A stretch of DNA of 64,000 bases, taken from contig NC_081415.1 of assembly GCF_030272615.1 (NCBI RefSeq), positions 373,219,009 to 373,283,008 of the forward strand. Direction: 5' to 3'. Below, piece after piece: positions 1-10,830 of this stretch (the first letter of the stretch is position 1; every line of letters begins with the position of its first letter). Under the pieces are notes generated by a model. It saw only the letters and a program-made list of their open reading frames with translations. It ran no database searches and had not been told where the DNA came from. The position numbers were made by a program, and so were the translations under genes. The DNA comes from Cryptomeria japonica (taxonomy: Eukaryota; Streptophyta; Pinopsida; Cupressales; Cupressaceae).

Positions 1-2
1 AG

Positions 3-1196
3 GATATACAGGCTATTCCATCAACATATGATCAGTGCTTAAAATTTCCATACAATGGACAAGAAATCACAATATACACAGCATCAAATTCAATGCAGTG
101 TTGTAGTAATCTGAAATCAGCTCAAGAGATCACAATTTCACATAACAAAGAGGTAGCATATTCAAGCACACAATCCAAAGAACAATCATTTGCATCAATC
201 TTGTCAAACATTGAAGAACAAATGCAGCTAAAAGATCAAGGAGCCGGAGAATATTTTCTATCATGGAAAAACAAACAAGAGCAACTTCAAATTGAGAAGG
301 ATGAAGAAGTAGATATAGTAGACGATGTAGTTCACATGTATGCAAAACAAACGTTAGGAACTAGCCTACTTGAATCAGAATCACATGCGACTGACATGGA
401 ATTAACTGAGGATGATCATGATTTTCTTATATGAGGTCATTCTGACGAGAGTATCATTCTAGACATGGGAATACATATTGAAAGCTCTGTCATCTCTATC
501 ATGACCCCTAATATCTTTGACATGATTCAACACGAAGATCCTGTATCCTTAAGCTATCCTGAACCTATGGACTGGGAAAATGAAGGACATACTGCTATTG
601 ATACCTTACCTAATGACCATGCCATATCTTTATATCTTGATGAAATAAAACCCGCATCAACTTTCACCAGGGATTCCACTAGCGCATCTTCAAGTCAAAT
701 GGATGTCAAATCTCCTAGTTGCAACAGTGAAAATCAAGAAAACAATATCAGGTCTAATGCTGAAAACCATTTACTGGCAACATTAGACCGTGAAAAAGTA
801 AAAATAAAGGATGCATCTAACGGTGAAAACCTGCTCGAGGCACCCGAAGATGGGAGATTTGACACCTTACCAGAATACTATCAAGAGAAGTTATCTATCA
901 TAATAGCACCAACAAAGGCAGTTATCATTAGCACAACTAATCTACATCCAACAACTTCTCTATCAGAACTAGCAAGGTAAAAATACTTGAAACCATTCAA
1001 AAGGTGGCAAGTCAACTTTACCTGGTCATATACAGACGTTCCAGGGTTTGATCCATATCTTACAATACATCACCTGAATATCAGTCTAGGAGAAAGCATC
1101 AATAATGGAGCACATCATGGATCAGGAGCAAGCATCCATAAAAGAACACAACATGGATCAAGAGCAAGCATCAATAAAGGAACACAACATAAATAA
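3..1196 (+). pseudogene. pol: Decayed pol: protease C-terminus, linker and pre-RT segment
   Basis: One reading frame runs from base 3 with stops at 432-434, 978-980 and 1194-1196. The first residues (STYDQCLKFPYNGQEITIY) resemble the end of a Tat protease. An acidic, Ser/Thr-rich linker of about 280 residues follows. Near 1015-1085 the frame gives FTWSYTDVPGFDP followed by IHHLNI, the conserved stretch just upstream of RT in Tat elements. RT itself does not follow; a short direct repeat encoding HGSxASIxKxTQH (about 1110-1190) occupies the site. I infer an internal deletion that removed RT and RNase H. The frame is not translatable as it stands. Confidence 0.7.
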
Positions 1197-1690
1197 GAAG
1201 TAGGCATTCTATTCATCAAAATGGATGTAGAATGGAATATAACACAACTTCAAGTCTTTGGAGACTCTCAGCTTGTCATTAATCAAATCAATAATGACTA
1301 TCAAACCAAAGATGACAAACTCATGCCTTACAAAAAGATGGTGGATGATTTCAAGAAGTACTTTGTAGAAATAAATTTTGAATAGATTCCAAGAAATGAT
1401 AACAAAGCAGTAGACGCCATGGCTACACTTTCTTCTCTATTACAGACACAGGAAAATCAAGAGCGCTATGAATTCCTGGTTGAAGAGTTGTTTCATCCCG
1501 CCTATAATTGTCCTGATTCCCAAACCATCTGTCAACTTATTGGATACGATTCCTCCCGCTATGGCCAAACTTACACATACTTGAAAGATAATATCTTACC
1601 TCCTGACCTATCCAAGAACCAAAAGAGAAATTTTATTCGCCAATCCTCCCATTATACTCTCGTTGCGGATACCCTGTATAAATGAGGTCT
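1197..1690 (+). pseudogene. pol: Extra (plant-type) RNase H of Tat element, N-terminally deleted
   Basis: After a stub resembling the first strand of the domain (GILFI), the frame gives LQVFGDSQLVINQINNDY, then a helix-rich stretch and IPRNDNKAVDAMATLSSL. These match the aspartate strand (GDSQLVxNQ) and C-terminal DALA-like motif of the additional RNase H that Tat elements carry besides the classical one. The N-terminal catalytic Asp and Glu blocks are absent, so the deletion that removed RT extends into this domain. A TAG near 1383 interrupts the frame. It sits directly before integrase, the canonical Tat order. Confidence 0.7.
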
Positions 1691-2814
1691 AGACGGTACT
1701 CTCTTACGATGTCTTAAACAAGAAGAATCTGGGAAGGCCTTACATGAAGTCCATAATGGCATTTGTGGAACTCATTCAAGTGGTTTTACCCTTTCAAAGA
1801 AACTCATACACTTGGGCTATTATTGGCCAACTATGGAATGAGATTCTTTTAAGATAGCAAGAACATGCAAACAATGTCAAATCCATGGGAATTTGATCCA
1901 TGCACCAGCACAAGAACTACATGCTTTAGCAACATCTTGGCCTTTTTGTCAATGGGGACTTGATCTAGTAGGAAAGATAAATCCTTCCTCATCTAATGGA
2001 CACAAATTCATCCTAGTAGCTACTGAATATTTTACAAAATGGATTGAAGCGGCACCTCTCATCAATATCACAGGAAAACAAATTGCTGCATTTATCTTGA
2101 ATTATATCATCTGTCACTATGGAATACCAATGACCATTATCACTGATAATGGGCGACCATTCAAGAATAAAGATGTACATGAGTTATGTGAGAAGTTCAA
2201 AATCTAGCACAGATTCTCCACACCATATTATCCACAGGGAAATGGGCAGGCATAAGCATCTAACAAAACTGTCCTGAAAATTCTTAAAAAGATAGTGAAC
2301 GATGTTGGGAAAGATTGGCATATCCAACTAAATCCTGCTCTATGGGCCTATCACATCAGTATCCACACACCAATAGGTGCCACACCTTTTTCTCTTGTAT
2401 ATGGATCAGAAGCCATATTGCCAATCAAAGTAGAGATACCTTCTCTACGTGTATCACTAAAAGGTCTCATCCCAGATGAAGAACAAAGAATATCTATACT
2501 GCAAGAGTTAGAACTAATCCATGAACGCAGACACAATGCCTTTGATCATCTAAAGGTATATCAGCAAAGAATGTGCCAGAGCTATAATCATAAGGTCAAA
2601 CCAAGAATCTTTCAAGTGGGAGAACTAGTGCTAAAGGAAAATCCATGCAACTAGGTAGATCGAGAAAAGAAAGGCAAATTTGAGCCAAATTGGTTAGGTC
2701 TGTTTGTGGTCACAATAGTATTTGGGTCAGGAGCATATCAGTTATCAACACAATACAAAGATCAGCTCGAAGAACCTATCAATAGCATGCACCTGAAAAA
2801 GTTCTATGTCTGAA
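1691..2814 (+). pseudogene. pol: Ty3/gypsy integrase, decayed
   Basis: The same frame continues through the HHCC zinc-binding domain (LHEVHNGICGTHSSG, then CKQCQIHG near 1868-1891), the catalytic core (WGLDLVGKI with the first Asp, TDNGRPFKN with the second Asp) and a C-terminal region ending in MHLKKFYV and a stop at about 2812. The catalytic Glu codon in the QGNGQA(E)ASN motif is a TAA at 2253-2255. Other stops fall at 1683, about 1840, 2205 and 2652. Integrase would insert the cDNA into chromosomal DNA; this copy cannot. The family assignment is secure. Confidence 0.85.
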
Positions 2815-2946
2815 AAATAAAATAAAATAAAAAACAGTGAAAAATCAGAAAAAAATCAAAAACAGTGAAAAATCAGAAAAATCCTAAAAAGTGAAAAAGC
2901 AGAAAATCCAAAAAAATCAAATATCAGAAAAAGTGCAATAAAAACA
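2815..2946 (+). repeat. A-rich degenerate tandem repeat after pol
   Basis: Directly after the pol stop is an A-rich stretch built from repeats of the type aaacagtgaaaaatcagaaa (clearest copies near 2834 and 2862, with decayed copies to about 2946). It is the start of the element's 3' untranslated region. Confidence 0.6.
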
Positions 2947-4663
2947 AGTGGTGAAAACCTGGCAAACAAGCGCTATCTGTCTGCTAGCTCTTCCATCTAT
3001 TAATTCATGCATTTTTCCGCTTGCATTCATTTTCCATCAGCGTTGATCATCATAAAGCCTTTATACATACACAAGCATCCCAGGTGGCTTCTTACCATAG
3101 TTTGGATCACTGGATATATCATAACAACTTTGTTTCTAGGCTTGGGGCAAAATCCTACACCTAGCTGGGGGCAAACTTTTGACCATTTTGAGCTTAATCA
3201 AACAAGTAGAACAACAGTTAGACAAATCTTATCAAGTGAAAACTGAGACACATCCAACATTGAACACAAGATCAAACTATCAAATATCAAGCTATCACGA
3301 AGTCAATCTAAGCACATCACACACTTTTTAGTGGATAATATCTTTTTGAATGATTGATTGTAACATGATTGTTCAACTTTTCTATATTGCTTTTCACTAT
3401 CATGATTTCTGAGTGACTCCAGGATGTCATTGACTAGAGGAACAAGGAAGAAACATGATATTTTTCTTGTCTGCTGTCTAAAAATTAATCATTAATATGT
3501 GCAAATTGGTCTTGGGACATGATCATTGAAGTATCATTGAAGACGTTTCCGATTTGCATATTGAAATGATTAATACTGCCTATTTTATGCAAACAACACT
3601 TAGGTCATCTCGGTTCAATTATACCTTGATGCTTATGTTAACTTGCTATATCAAAATCTAGGAAAATAGTGCTCAGTTCATCATGGTTTAATTATACCAT
3701 CGATGTTTTCACTCACCTCCCACATTTCAAAAGCTCAATGATGACAAAAACACAAAATAATCCAATGACTAGTCCGGTCATAGCTTTGCATTCCATTGCA
3801 TTTCATTTGCATTCTAGCTTGCATTTCATTCTTGCATGGATCCCAAAAGCTCCTTTTATCCAAGGTTAAATCTATCGTAGGAATCATCAAAGTATCATCA
3901 CAGGTGTATATGGAATCAGAATAACTCATATCTCTCTAGATATTGTCAACTCAGCAAAAATCTTATGCTATCTCCCTCAAATGCATCAACATCAGCATAT
4001 CCAAAAATTTCTGCAACTTGATATCAACAAACTATCAGTTCTTTATCTAATCAATCTTATCAAATGAAATCAATAAATCAAACCTAATCCATTCTATCAC
4101 ATCTTATATAGGATGAATCCTTCCTGAAACCAGATGATCTGATTCTGATTCATGTCTTATACAAAATGTATCCTTCCTAAAACCAGACGTGATCATCAAT
4201 GTCTTATACAGGATGAATCCTTCCTAAAACCAGACGATCTGATTCTGATTCATGTCTTATACAGAATGTATCCTTCTTGAAACTAGACGTGATCATCAAT
4301 GTCTTATACATGATGAATCCTTCCTAAAACCAGACATTATGATCATCCATGTCTTATATAGGATGAATCCTTCCTGAAACCAAACTGAATCTAATTAATC
4401 AAGATTTTTCAATCTTACCAATCTAGGCAATCAAGCTAATCAAAGAACTCGCAGTTTCATCAAACAATAGTTGCAAAAATCAAATCAAATCTATCAGGAT
4501 ATCAATCTCGCAAAAACTCCAAAGATCAATTATCTCAATTGATCTCCCGAGGGGGCATCATTATACCCGGATTTAGCAATCAAGAGCTGGGGCATCCTAT
4601 CAAATCAAAATCATCATCAAAATGAGATTATTCTTTGAATCAATGCGTCATCACACCTCGCTT
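2947..4663 (+). other. 3' untranslated region of the Tat element, no gene seen
   Basis: No protein with recognisable motifs is seen on either strand; open frames here are short. Several ggggca-type purine blocks recur (near 3144, 3167, 4551, 4588) and resemble copies of the polypurine tract. A long 3' spacer with repeated purine blocks is plausible for Tat-lineage elements. Confidence 0.5.
4101..4390 (+). repeat. Six-copy tandem repeat with alternating 53/47-bp units
   Basis: Copies of a unit beginning rtcttatayaggatgaatcc start at 4101, 4154, 4201, 4254, 4301 and 4351. Spacing alternates 53, 47, 53, 47, 50 bp, so odd and even copies form a 100-bp higher-order repeat: odd copies carry ggatgaatcc and end gattctgattcat, even copies carry aatgtatcc and end gtgatcatcaat. 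Confidence 0.9.
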
Positions 4664-4678
4664 CAAAGAGGGGCAAAA
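4664..4678 (+). promoter_or_regulatory. Polypurine tract of the Tat element
   Basis: The tract caaagaggggcaaaa lies immediately before the TG of the 3' LTR at 4679. This is the expected primer for second-strand cDNA synthesis. Confidence 0.7.
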
Positions 4679-5700
4679 TGTATACACCTAAAAATGGTCT
4701 GAAGATAATTAATTAAATAAGCAATTATTTAATTAATCCCCCTCCCCAATTTAATTGAATTCACTAAGCAATTTGATTAAATCTCTCTTTCATCTACTTA
4801 TTAATAAATCTAAGGATTTATTAAATAGGTTCATTTCATTTCACCCCTTCAAATTAATTAATTCCTCCCATCAAATTCATTTCTTCTAAATCTCCTAATT
4901 AATTAAAACAAATCATTTATGAGTTGTTGAGATTAATTATCCATTTTCCTAATATTTGAATTTCTAAATTCAAATTCTCCTAACTTCTACCACTCCTAAA
5001 CCTAACCATTCCTAAAACTAACCCATTCTACCTACCACTAGGTCCCCTTTCATCCAACATCTTCTAGAACCTTTGTGACACTTGTCACTAAGTGTTCCCT
5101 TTCATCCTACCTCTTCTAGAAGCCTCTTGACACTTGTCACCATAGAGATGACAGATGTTCCCTTTAATCCAACTCCCTTTGCCAACCTTCTCCAATTTAA
5201 CCATTGATATCTTCAGATCAATCTTGACCATTGATCCATGCCAACTCACCCCTAGCCTTGGAAAATCCTATAAATAGACCTCATTTTGGAGCTCAAAGGG
5301 TCCCAATTTCATATGATTTTTGCATATCATTTGATCCCATCTCATTCGTAGCTTAAGCATTGTTACTATAGGCATCTAGCTTCTAGTTTATCAGTTTTAG
5401 CAATGTTATCATGTTCATTTTAGTTTAATTGCATCTTCATTCTAGTTCATTTTCTAGATCAATCATGAATTCATATAGCTTAATCATGTTATTCTTGCTA
5501 GATCATGCATTTTCAGCATTCAAATCCTCCATCTAAGTGTAGTCAAGTCACTGAATTTCGCATAATCCGATCTGAGAGCATTTTTCATACTCGCATTTAC
5601 TAGGAGGCAATAAGTCGATTAGCTATGGTTTTACATGTGTTTGATTTAATCTACTAACCATTGCTTATAATGATTTATTGAGTGCATTGTGGTTGCAGGT
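4679..5700 (+). repeat. 3' LTR of the Tat element (right end uncertain)
   Basis: The sequence TGTATACACCTAAAAATGG follows the polypurine tract directly. A TATA box (TATAAATA, 5269-5276) with downstream sequence fits a U3-R-U5 layout. No second LTR is in the window, so the right end cannot be paired; 5700 is an estimate. Confidence 0.6.
5269..5276 (+). promoter_or_regulatory. TATA box in the 3' LTR
   Basis: TATAAATA in the context cctataaatagacc, about 590 bp into the LTR; a plausible core promoter for + strand transcription. Confidence 0.55.
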
Positions 5701-6678
5701 ACAAGTACAATTCATAGAGCACGATAGAAACTATAGGAGAAATTCAAAAAATTTAAATGATGAAGGTATAAAAAGGATTAATTTGCCCAGAGGCTCATTT
5801 TTGCCCAAAATATCAAGTATTATTTATCACTAGAAAAGCTTTCGGGATAAGGAATCAAATCATGCAATTAATGTTAACATATTTGGGATATTTTGAGAGC
5901 AGTTTCCATGGGAAAGAGAAAGGAAAATGAAATTCAATTAGAAGAAAAGACACTTGGCAATTTCAGTTGTAGACCTAATCTTTTCCCTCTTCTTCTTAGT
6001 CTCTATTCTTCTCATTTTGAAGAGATCACAAGATTTTTGTAAGAAAACTTTGGCAAAATATATTTAGGGCCTTTTTCTGGTTTTGAGGGATCATTCTGAG
6101 TTATGTAAAGATTTTGAAGAAGGATATCAATACACAGATCACAACATTTTGAGGCTAGATTCTTGTTGTCTTCTTGTATGTATGATTGATTTACTAGTTC
6201 AGTTAGATAATCTAAGATTGTTTGATTGAATGAGTTGCAAGACAATTTTACAGAGATGTTTTAGGTTTTTCTCTCAAGGAGGGGGATTAAATATACTTAA
6301 GATCTTTCTGGTAGTAAATCAATAATTCTGCTTGAATTTGATAATTGGGTTTAGCATAAAGGTAAAATTTATATATGTCAGGCATATATAAATTTGGTGA
6401 AGTCAGAATGATGAAATGTATGTAGATTTCCTATTTAGAATTCTTATTTAGTCTTAGGTGACTCTGAAGCCCGGGATAAAGGCACTGATATAGTTTACTA
6501 GGTTCTATAACCTTCTTGGAGATCAATAAAAATGATTACAAGCCTTTCTTTTATGTTCATATTATGTTCAAGGTGATAAGGTTTGCAGAAGTTGACTCTG
6601 TTTTTCTACAAGTCTTCAATCACACTTGTGAAAAGTAATCACAAAGGGTAAACCCACCTAAGCTAAGTGAAAGCATGA
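5701..6678. other. Intervening sequence, no gene recognised
   Basis: About 1 kb between the Tat LTR and the chromovirus. The longest open frame (6012-6245, - strand, 77 codons) has no recognisable motif. A perfect 12-bp inverted repeat (aatttatatatg, 5-base loop, catatataaatt) lies at 6366-6394. Confidence 0.4.
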
Positions 6679-7311
6679 TGTCAGGCCCAAACTTTTGGGC
6701 ACGAACGGGATAATTTTTTTTTTTAAAATAGAAACCTAATAACATTAAATTTGCTAAAACGAAATGCACTAACATGTTTTGTCTTAACTATATTCTGAGT
6801 TAACTCTAACCACTAACTCAAGTAAGTGAAAATAATTTAAAATTAAATTGCAGAATACTAAAATAATTATTTATTATCTCATCTATCTTAATCAATAAAT
6901 TAACTTTGTCATAACTCACTAAAATTAATTGACGAAGAGAATATTAATCTCCAATAATCATTAATTGCTTTTAGGAACTAATTAAATTAGTCCTAGCACT
7001 TAGATGTATTAATGCCTAAATTTTATTTTAACAATAATTAAAATGTAGTTAACTAATTTGACTAAAGGGTCAATTAAATTCATAATGAAATTCATCCTAT
7101 AAAGTTTAATCTCAAAACGCTATATCTAGGTGGACTAAAAATATTCCCTATAGTCAAATAACTTGCCAACAGAATAAATTTCCTAAATGATTAATTCCAA
7201 TCTAATTTAAAATTTAAGACTTCATATTTAAATGTTTAGTTAACATATATAAAATATGAATGTTAAATAAACTAATTGAATTAAAGTCAAATTTATACAT
7301 CCATAATTTTA

Positions 7312-7356
7312 AAATATATATATATATATATATTGTGTGTGTGTGTATATTTATAA

Positions 7357-7409
<53 letters not shown>

Positions 7410-7461
7410 ATATATATATATATATATAATATATAGTATATATATATATATATATATATAT
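7312..7461. repeat. TA/TG compound microsatellite inside the LTR
   Basis: Runs of (ta)n interleaved with (tg)n tracts. The matching position of the other LTR (about 16190-16202) has only a short ta run, so the expansion arose after insertion. A second ta-rich run lies at 7905-7982. Confidence 0.9.
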
Positions 7462-7771
7462 TAAACACCTATATATTTATATGTGAGGATATTCCCCCTC
7501 TTTTTTTTAAACATACATTATTTTCAAATTACCCATGAACCCTAATTTAAAATATTATAAATAGAACCCATTATCTTAACCTCCCTTTTATTTCTTTTAA
7601 AATATCAAGTTTACCCTAACCCCAACCGGGTTAGGGTTCCATGATTTTTTATTTTTTTGTGTTGCAAGGAGGAGGCCCGAAGGGAAGCAGCGGCCATGGA
7701 GGAGGATCGACAGAGGTTTTTTTGTTGCGGGAAGGGTTGCTAATAGCGGCGATGGTGGGTTCTCCCTGACC

Positions 7772-7836
7772 GCCACTGTGTGTACACACAGCGGCAGCGG
7801 TGCCGGGTACCGCCTACTGTGTGTCCACACAGTGGG
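7772..7836. repeat. Two palindromic units, VNTR allele of the LTR
   Basis: Two copies of a near-perfect dyad of the type cactgtgtgtccacacagtg, about 41 bp apart, in the GC-rich part of the LTR. The other LTR has four copies (16506-16643). Confidence 0.8.
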
Positions 7837-10610
7837 TTCGGCCCCTCCGAAACCCCCTTTTTTTATATTTATTTATTTTTTTAAAAAATTGTTTTAAAAA
7901 TAAATTAATATATATATATATGTTTATATATTTTAAATATAATTGTATATATATATTTTTTGTATATATATATATATATATATTTTAGATGCACAAGATT
8001 TCTAGGATGATTTTACCATGCCAATATATGTTATTATTTTAATCCTTTGAACAGATTAATTAAATTATTTAATTTTAGATCAATGTATTATTTTATTTTT
8101 TTCGATAACCTTGCTTCTTAAATCAGAGATAGACTAAATAATTTAGATTTATTTTCTGCAATAAATGATTGACAGAAATCTAATAAAATTAAACAACAAC
8201 TATAGAATATGATATTATTTAAATTAACTAGACTATTTAACTCTCTAGATTTTATCTTTTGCAAATAAGTAAATGACATAATTCAATAAATTCAACAACA
8301 ACTATATAAATGTGATATTATTTAAATTTATCCTTAGAGATATGCATAAGATCCAAGATAAACATATTTTTCTTTTTGCAACAAAATAATACTTTAACAA
8401 AATAAATGCATTTCTTTAGAGTACATTTAGAATACATTATAGTCATCAATACAAATGGGTGTGGTAACCGACTAGTCTCCCATTTCTATTAAATGAGGAC
8501 TTTAATTAAAATAAATACATTTTCTTTTCAAAGTAATTACAACATATAGTTTCCCATTCACACTACTACAACTTAACATATAAAATATTCTATTTCCAAT
8601 TCTTTTTCTGCAAACAAATAATTCCAGCAACTTCTACTTGTCCTTTTCTTTTCTTCCAACAACCTGCAAATAAATCATAGGCTATGACCATGGAGTGCTC
8701 ACCTCCCAGCCTAAGCTTACTAGAAGCCACCCTCAAGCTTGGAGAACCAAGCCCTAGACAGGTTATAGACATGCAAACACAACAAGCAAGGGAAAAATCA
8801 CATAACATTCACTTTCCCAACCAAGGCTACACTTCATCACAACATGTGATGATTTCACATGGGTGGTAGTGGACCAAGTACCCTGAGGAGACTACAAGCA
8901 TAGTAGAACACAATGCCACCTCATGGCAAACAAAGTTATTTCATAAGATCATTAACCCCACATTCCTTATGCCCCCCAAGGCATTCATGCCATACATTCT
9001 CCCCTTATGACCTCCAAATGCACAAACTAGGCCATGCAGCAAGGGTCAAAAATACACCCCTTGAGTTCGCTCTCATAAAGAGAGTCTCTCAATCGAGGGC
9101 TGTCAAACTTCTACCACCTGCAAGACCATTCTACTCTCCCAAGAGTAGATGGCCTTGGTTACTCCCAAAACACAAAAATGCATACAAGACAATAAAAGAT
9201 GTCACAAAATAATTTTCACAATAGAAAATACAAGAAAACCATTTTTACACACAAACTAACTTTCCATCATAAACATGCAACATGAAAGAAACACAAGGAG
9301 AAGATAATCCAACTTTAAATCTGCCCAATGGTATACTAGAACTAATTTGAGGATGAGCAGCCCAAATCCACAAATCTTCCTTCCACACTTAGCCAAAATC
9401 TTGAATCCAAAAAAAAAACCCAAACTTTTCAAAATGCATAGTCTCCAAAAAATGGAGAGTGGGTGATTACCCACAAAATCTCTCATTCTTGCCTAAGAAG
9501 ACCTCAGTGAGATTTCTCATAGGTTTCTAAAATTGAAAAAGGAAAAACTAAGAAAAATATCAAAAAGGATCTCTCATCAATAGGGAAGGTTATCTAACCT
9601 AGATGGTACCTTCTAATTTTGAATTTTCGCACATCTTAGAGAATCCATTTTTTGGGATGACTAAACAGTCACATGGGAGTAGATACATGCCTAAAAACAC
9701 TCCTAACCCATAGGTATACTTTATGGGCTTTAGGAGACACCTTTAAACTACCCCTAGGAGTCCATTTGACCCCTTATAAACCCATCTGAAGTTTATTTTC
9801 GGGTCAAACTTGAGTTGACCACTCTGAAGACTCTCTTCCCAAGGAAATTTTAGAGCCACATTCAAATGTTTGAAAAAGCTATAGTTAAACAACTCCCTTC
9901 AAGGGACAAGTCAAAATTCAAGACATAATCAATACATGTGTCAAGTGACACAATAAAATACATTACAAAATTACACATGGAAATTGTCTCTTGTTGGATT
10001 TAAATAAATCAATAATAAAATTTAACACACATGCATCATTCACTATTGCAAATAAAATACGATACATACAGGGTGTTGTCTCTCCAAATAGACAACTCCT
10101 GGCTTTATGAATGTACATAGGTCTAGGTTTGGTTCTCCATAATATTTCCATGGTCACATGGATAATTTCTTGCGCATCTCAATTACACATTAGTACTTCC
10201 AGATAACCTCATATAATATTTAAACACATGAATAAGAATACACGTCAAAAACTCTGCATATAATTGATATTAAACAAAATCAATATATCTTGTATCAAAA
10301 TAAATCCACATAAGCAATTATCATAATCCTCATAATTTTGATCCATACATAAAACATGCATCCTATTTCTACCATCATAGTAAAGTCCTACAATTCCAAT
10401 AATGACATACATCATCACAAAGTAATTCTATTCTAGAATCATATAGAGTTCTATATCTATAATGCATAGAAATGAAGAATCAATATATATCAATGTTATC
10501 CAAATCATGAAATCATATAAGTTCCAAATCCATAATGTATAAAAATAAAGCATCCATAATAGTCTCAACATGAAAAATATTGAAATGCTAGGATGAGTTG
10601 GGGAAGGGCT

Positions 10611-10830
10611 TCACACCCTCCCCCTCGAGGCATGAACTTCCTCCTGGAGTTCATAAAAAAGATGGGGGTACTGTGATCTCATACATGATGCATCCTCCCA
10701 TGAAGCCATAACCTCATCATAGCAATCCCACTGGACCCTAACCTGGTCCATCTCTTGACCTCGAAGGGCCAGCGTTCGGCATGCCAAAATGCAAATGGGC
10801 TCTAAAGCTAGCTGTCATCCAACTCCACCT
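10611..10830 (-). pseudogene. pol: Chromodomain at the C-terminus of chromovirus pol
   Basis: Read on the - strand from about 10800, the sequence gives ALRGQEMDQVRVQWDCY, then EVMASWEDA and QYPHLFYELQEEVH. This fits the retroelement chromodomain pattern (VxVxW, xxATWE, aromatic cage positions, C-terminal helix). It is out of frame with the integrase C-terminus at 10808-11050, so a frameshift separates them. The reading frame ends at a TGA (10611-10613) that lies inside the LTR, so the last codons overlap the polypurine tract. Chromodomains direct integration to particular chromatin marks. Confidence 0.8.
10616..10626 (-). promoter_or_regulatory. Polypurine tract of the chromovirus
   Basis: On the - strand gagggggaggg directly precedes TGTGAAG, the start of the 3' LTR. 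It also encodes the last residues of pol. Confidence 0.75.

Larger units (their letters stand above)
1..5700 (+). mobile_element. Tat-type Ty3/gypsy LTR retrotransposon, 5'-truncated by the window edge
   Basis: The window opens inside the pol gene of a Ty3/gypsy element. In order it shows the protease C-terminus, a long linker, the segment that normally precedes RT, an extra RNase H, integrase, a 1.9-kb 3' untranslated region, a polypurine tract and the start of the 3' LTR. The extra RNase H before integrase is the established hallmark of the Tat lineage. The RT and classical RNase H are missing through an internal deletion between about 1082 and 1196. The right limit of the LTR (about 5700) is uncertain because its 5' partner lies outside the window. 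Confidence 0.8.
6679..10615 (-). repeat. 3' LTR of the chromovirus (3937 bp)
   Basis: It pairs with 15556-19503 over its whole length. The first 280 aligned bases show roughly a dozen substitutions by eye. It differs by a TA/TG microsatellite expansion (7312-7461), two instead of four palindromic units near 7772-7836, and a gap of about 110 bp at 8350. Short open frames in it (for example 8590-8808) recur in the other LTR and are not coding. Confidence 0.92.

Noticed and set aside
4101..4390. CRISPR-like array (repeat spacing near 50 bp)
   Set aside because: The whole unit, including the spacer, is repeated; no unique spacers; eukaryotic retroelement context.
6012..6245. 77-codon - strand frame as a small gene
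   Set aside because: No motif, no upstream promoter signal and ordinary AT-rich composition; expected by chance at this length.
7214..7468. 84-codon frame rich in Tyr and Ile
   Set aside because: Produced by translating the TA/TG microsatellite.
8590..8808. 72-codon open frame repeated almost identically at 17479-17697
   Set aside because: Both lie at the same place in the two LTRs of one element, which explains the repetition. There is no motif and the opposite strand is equally open.
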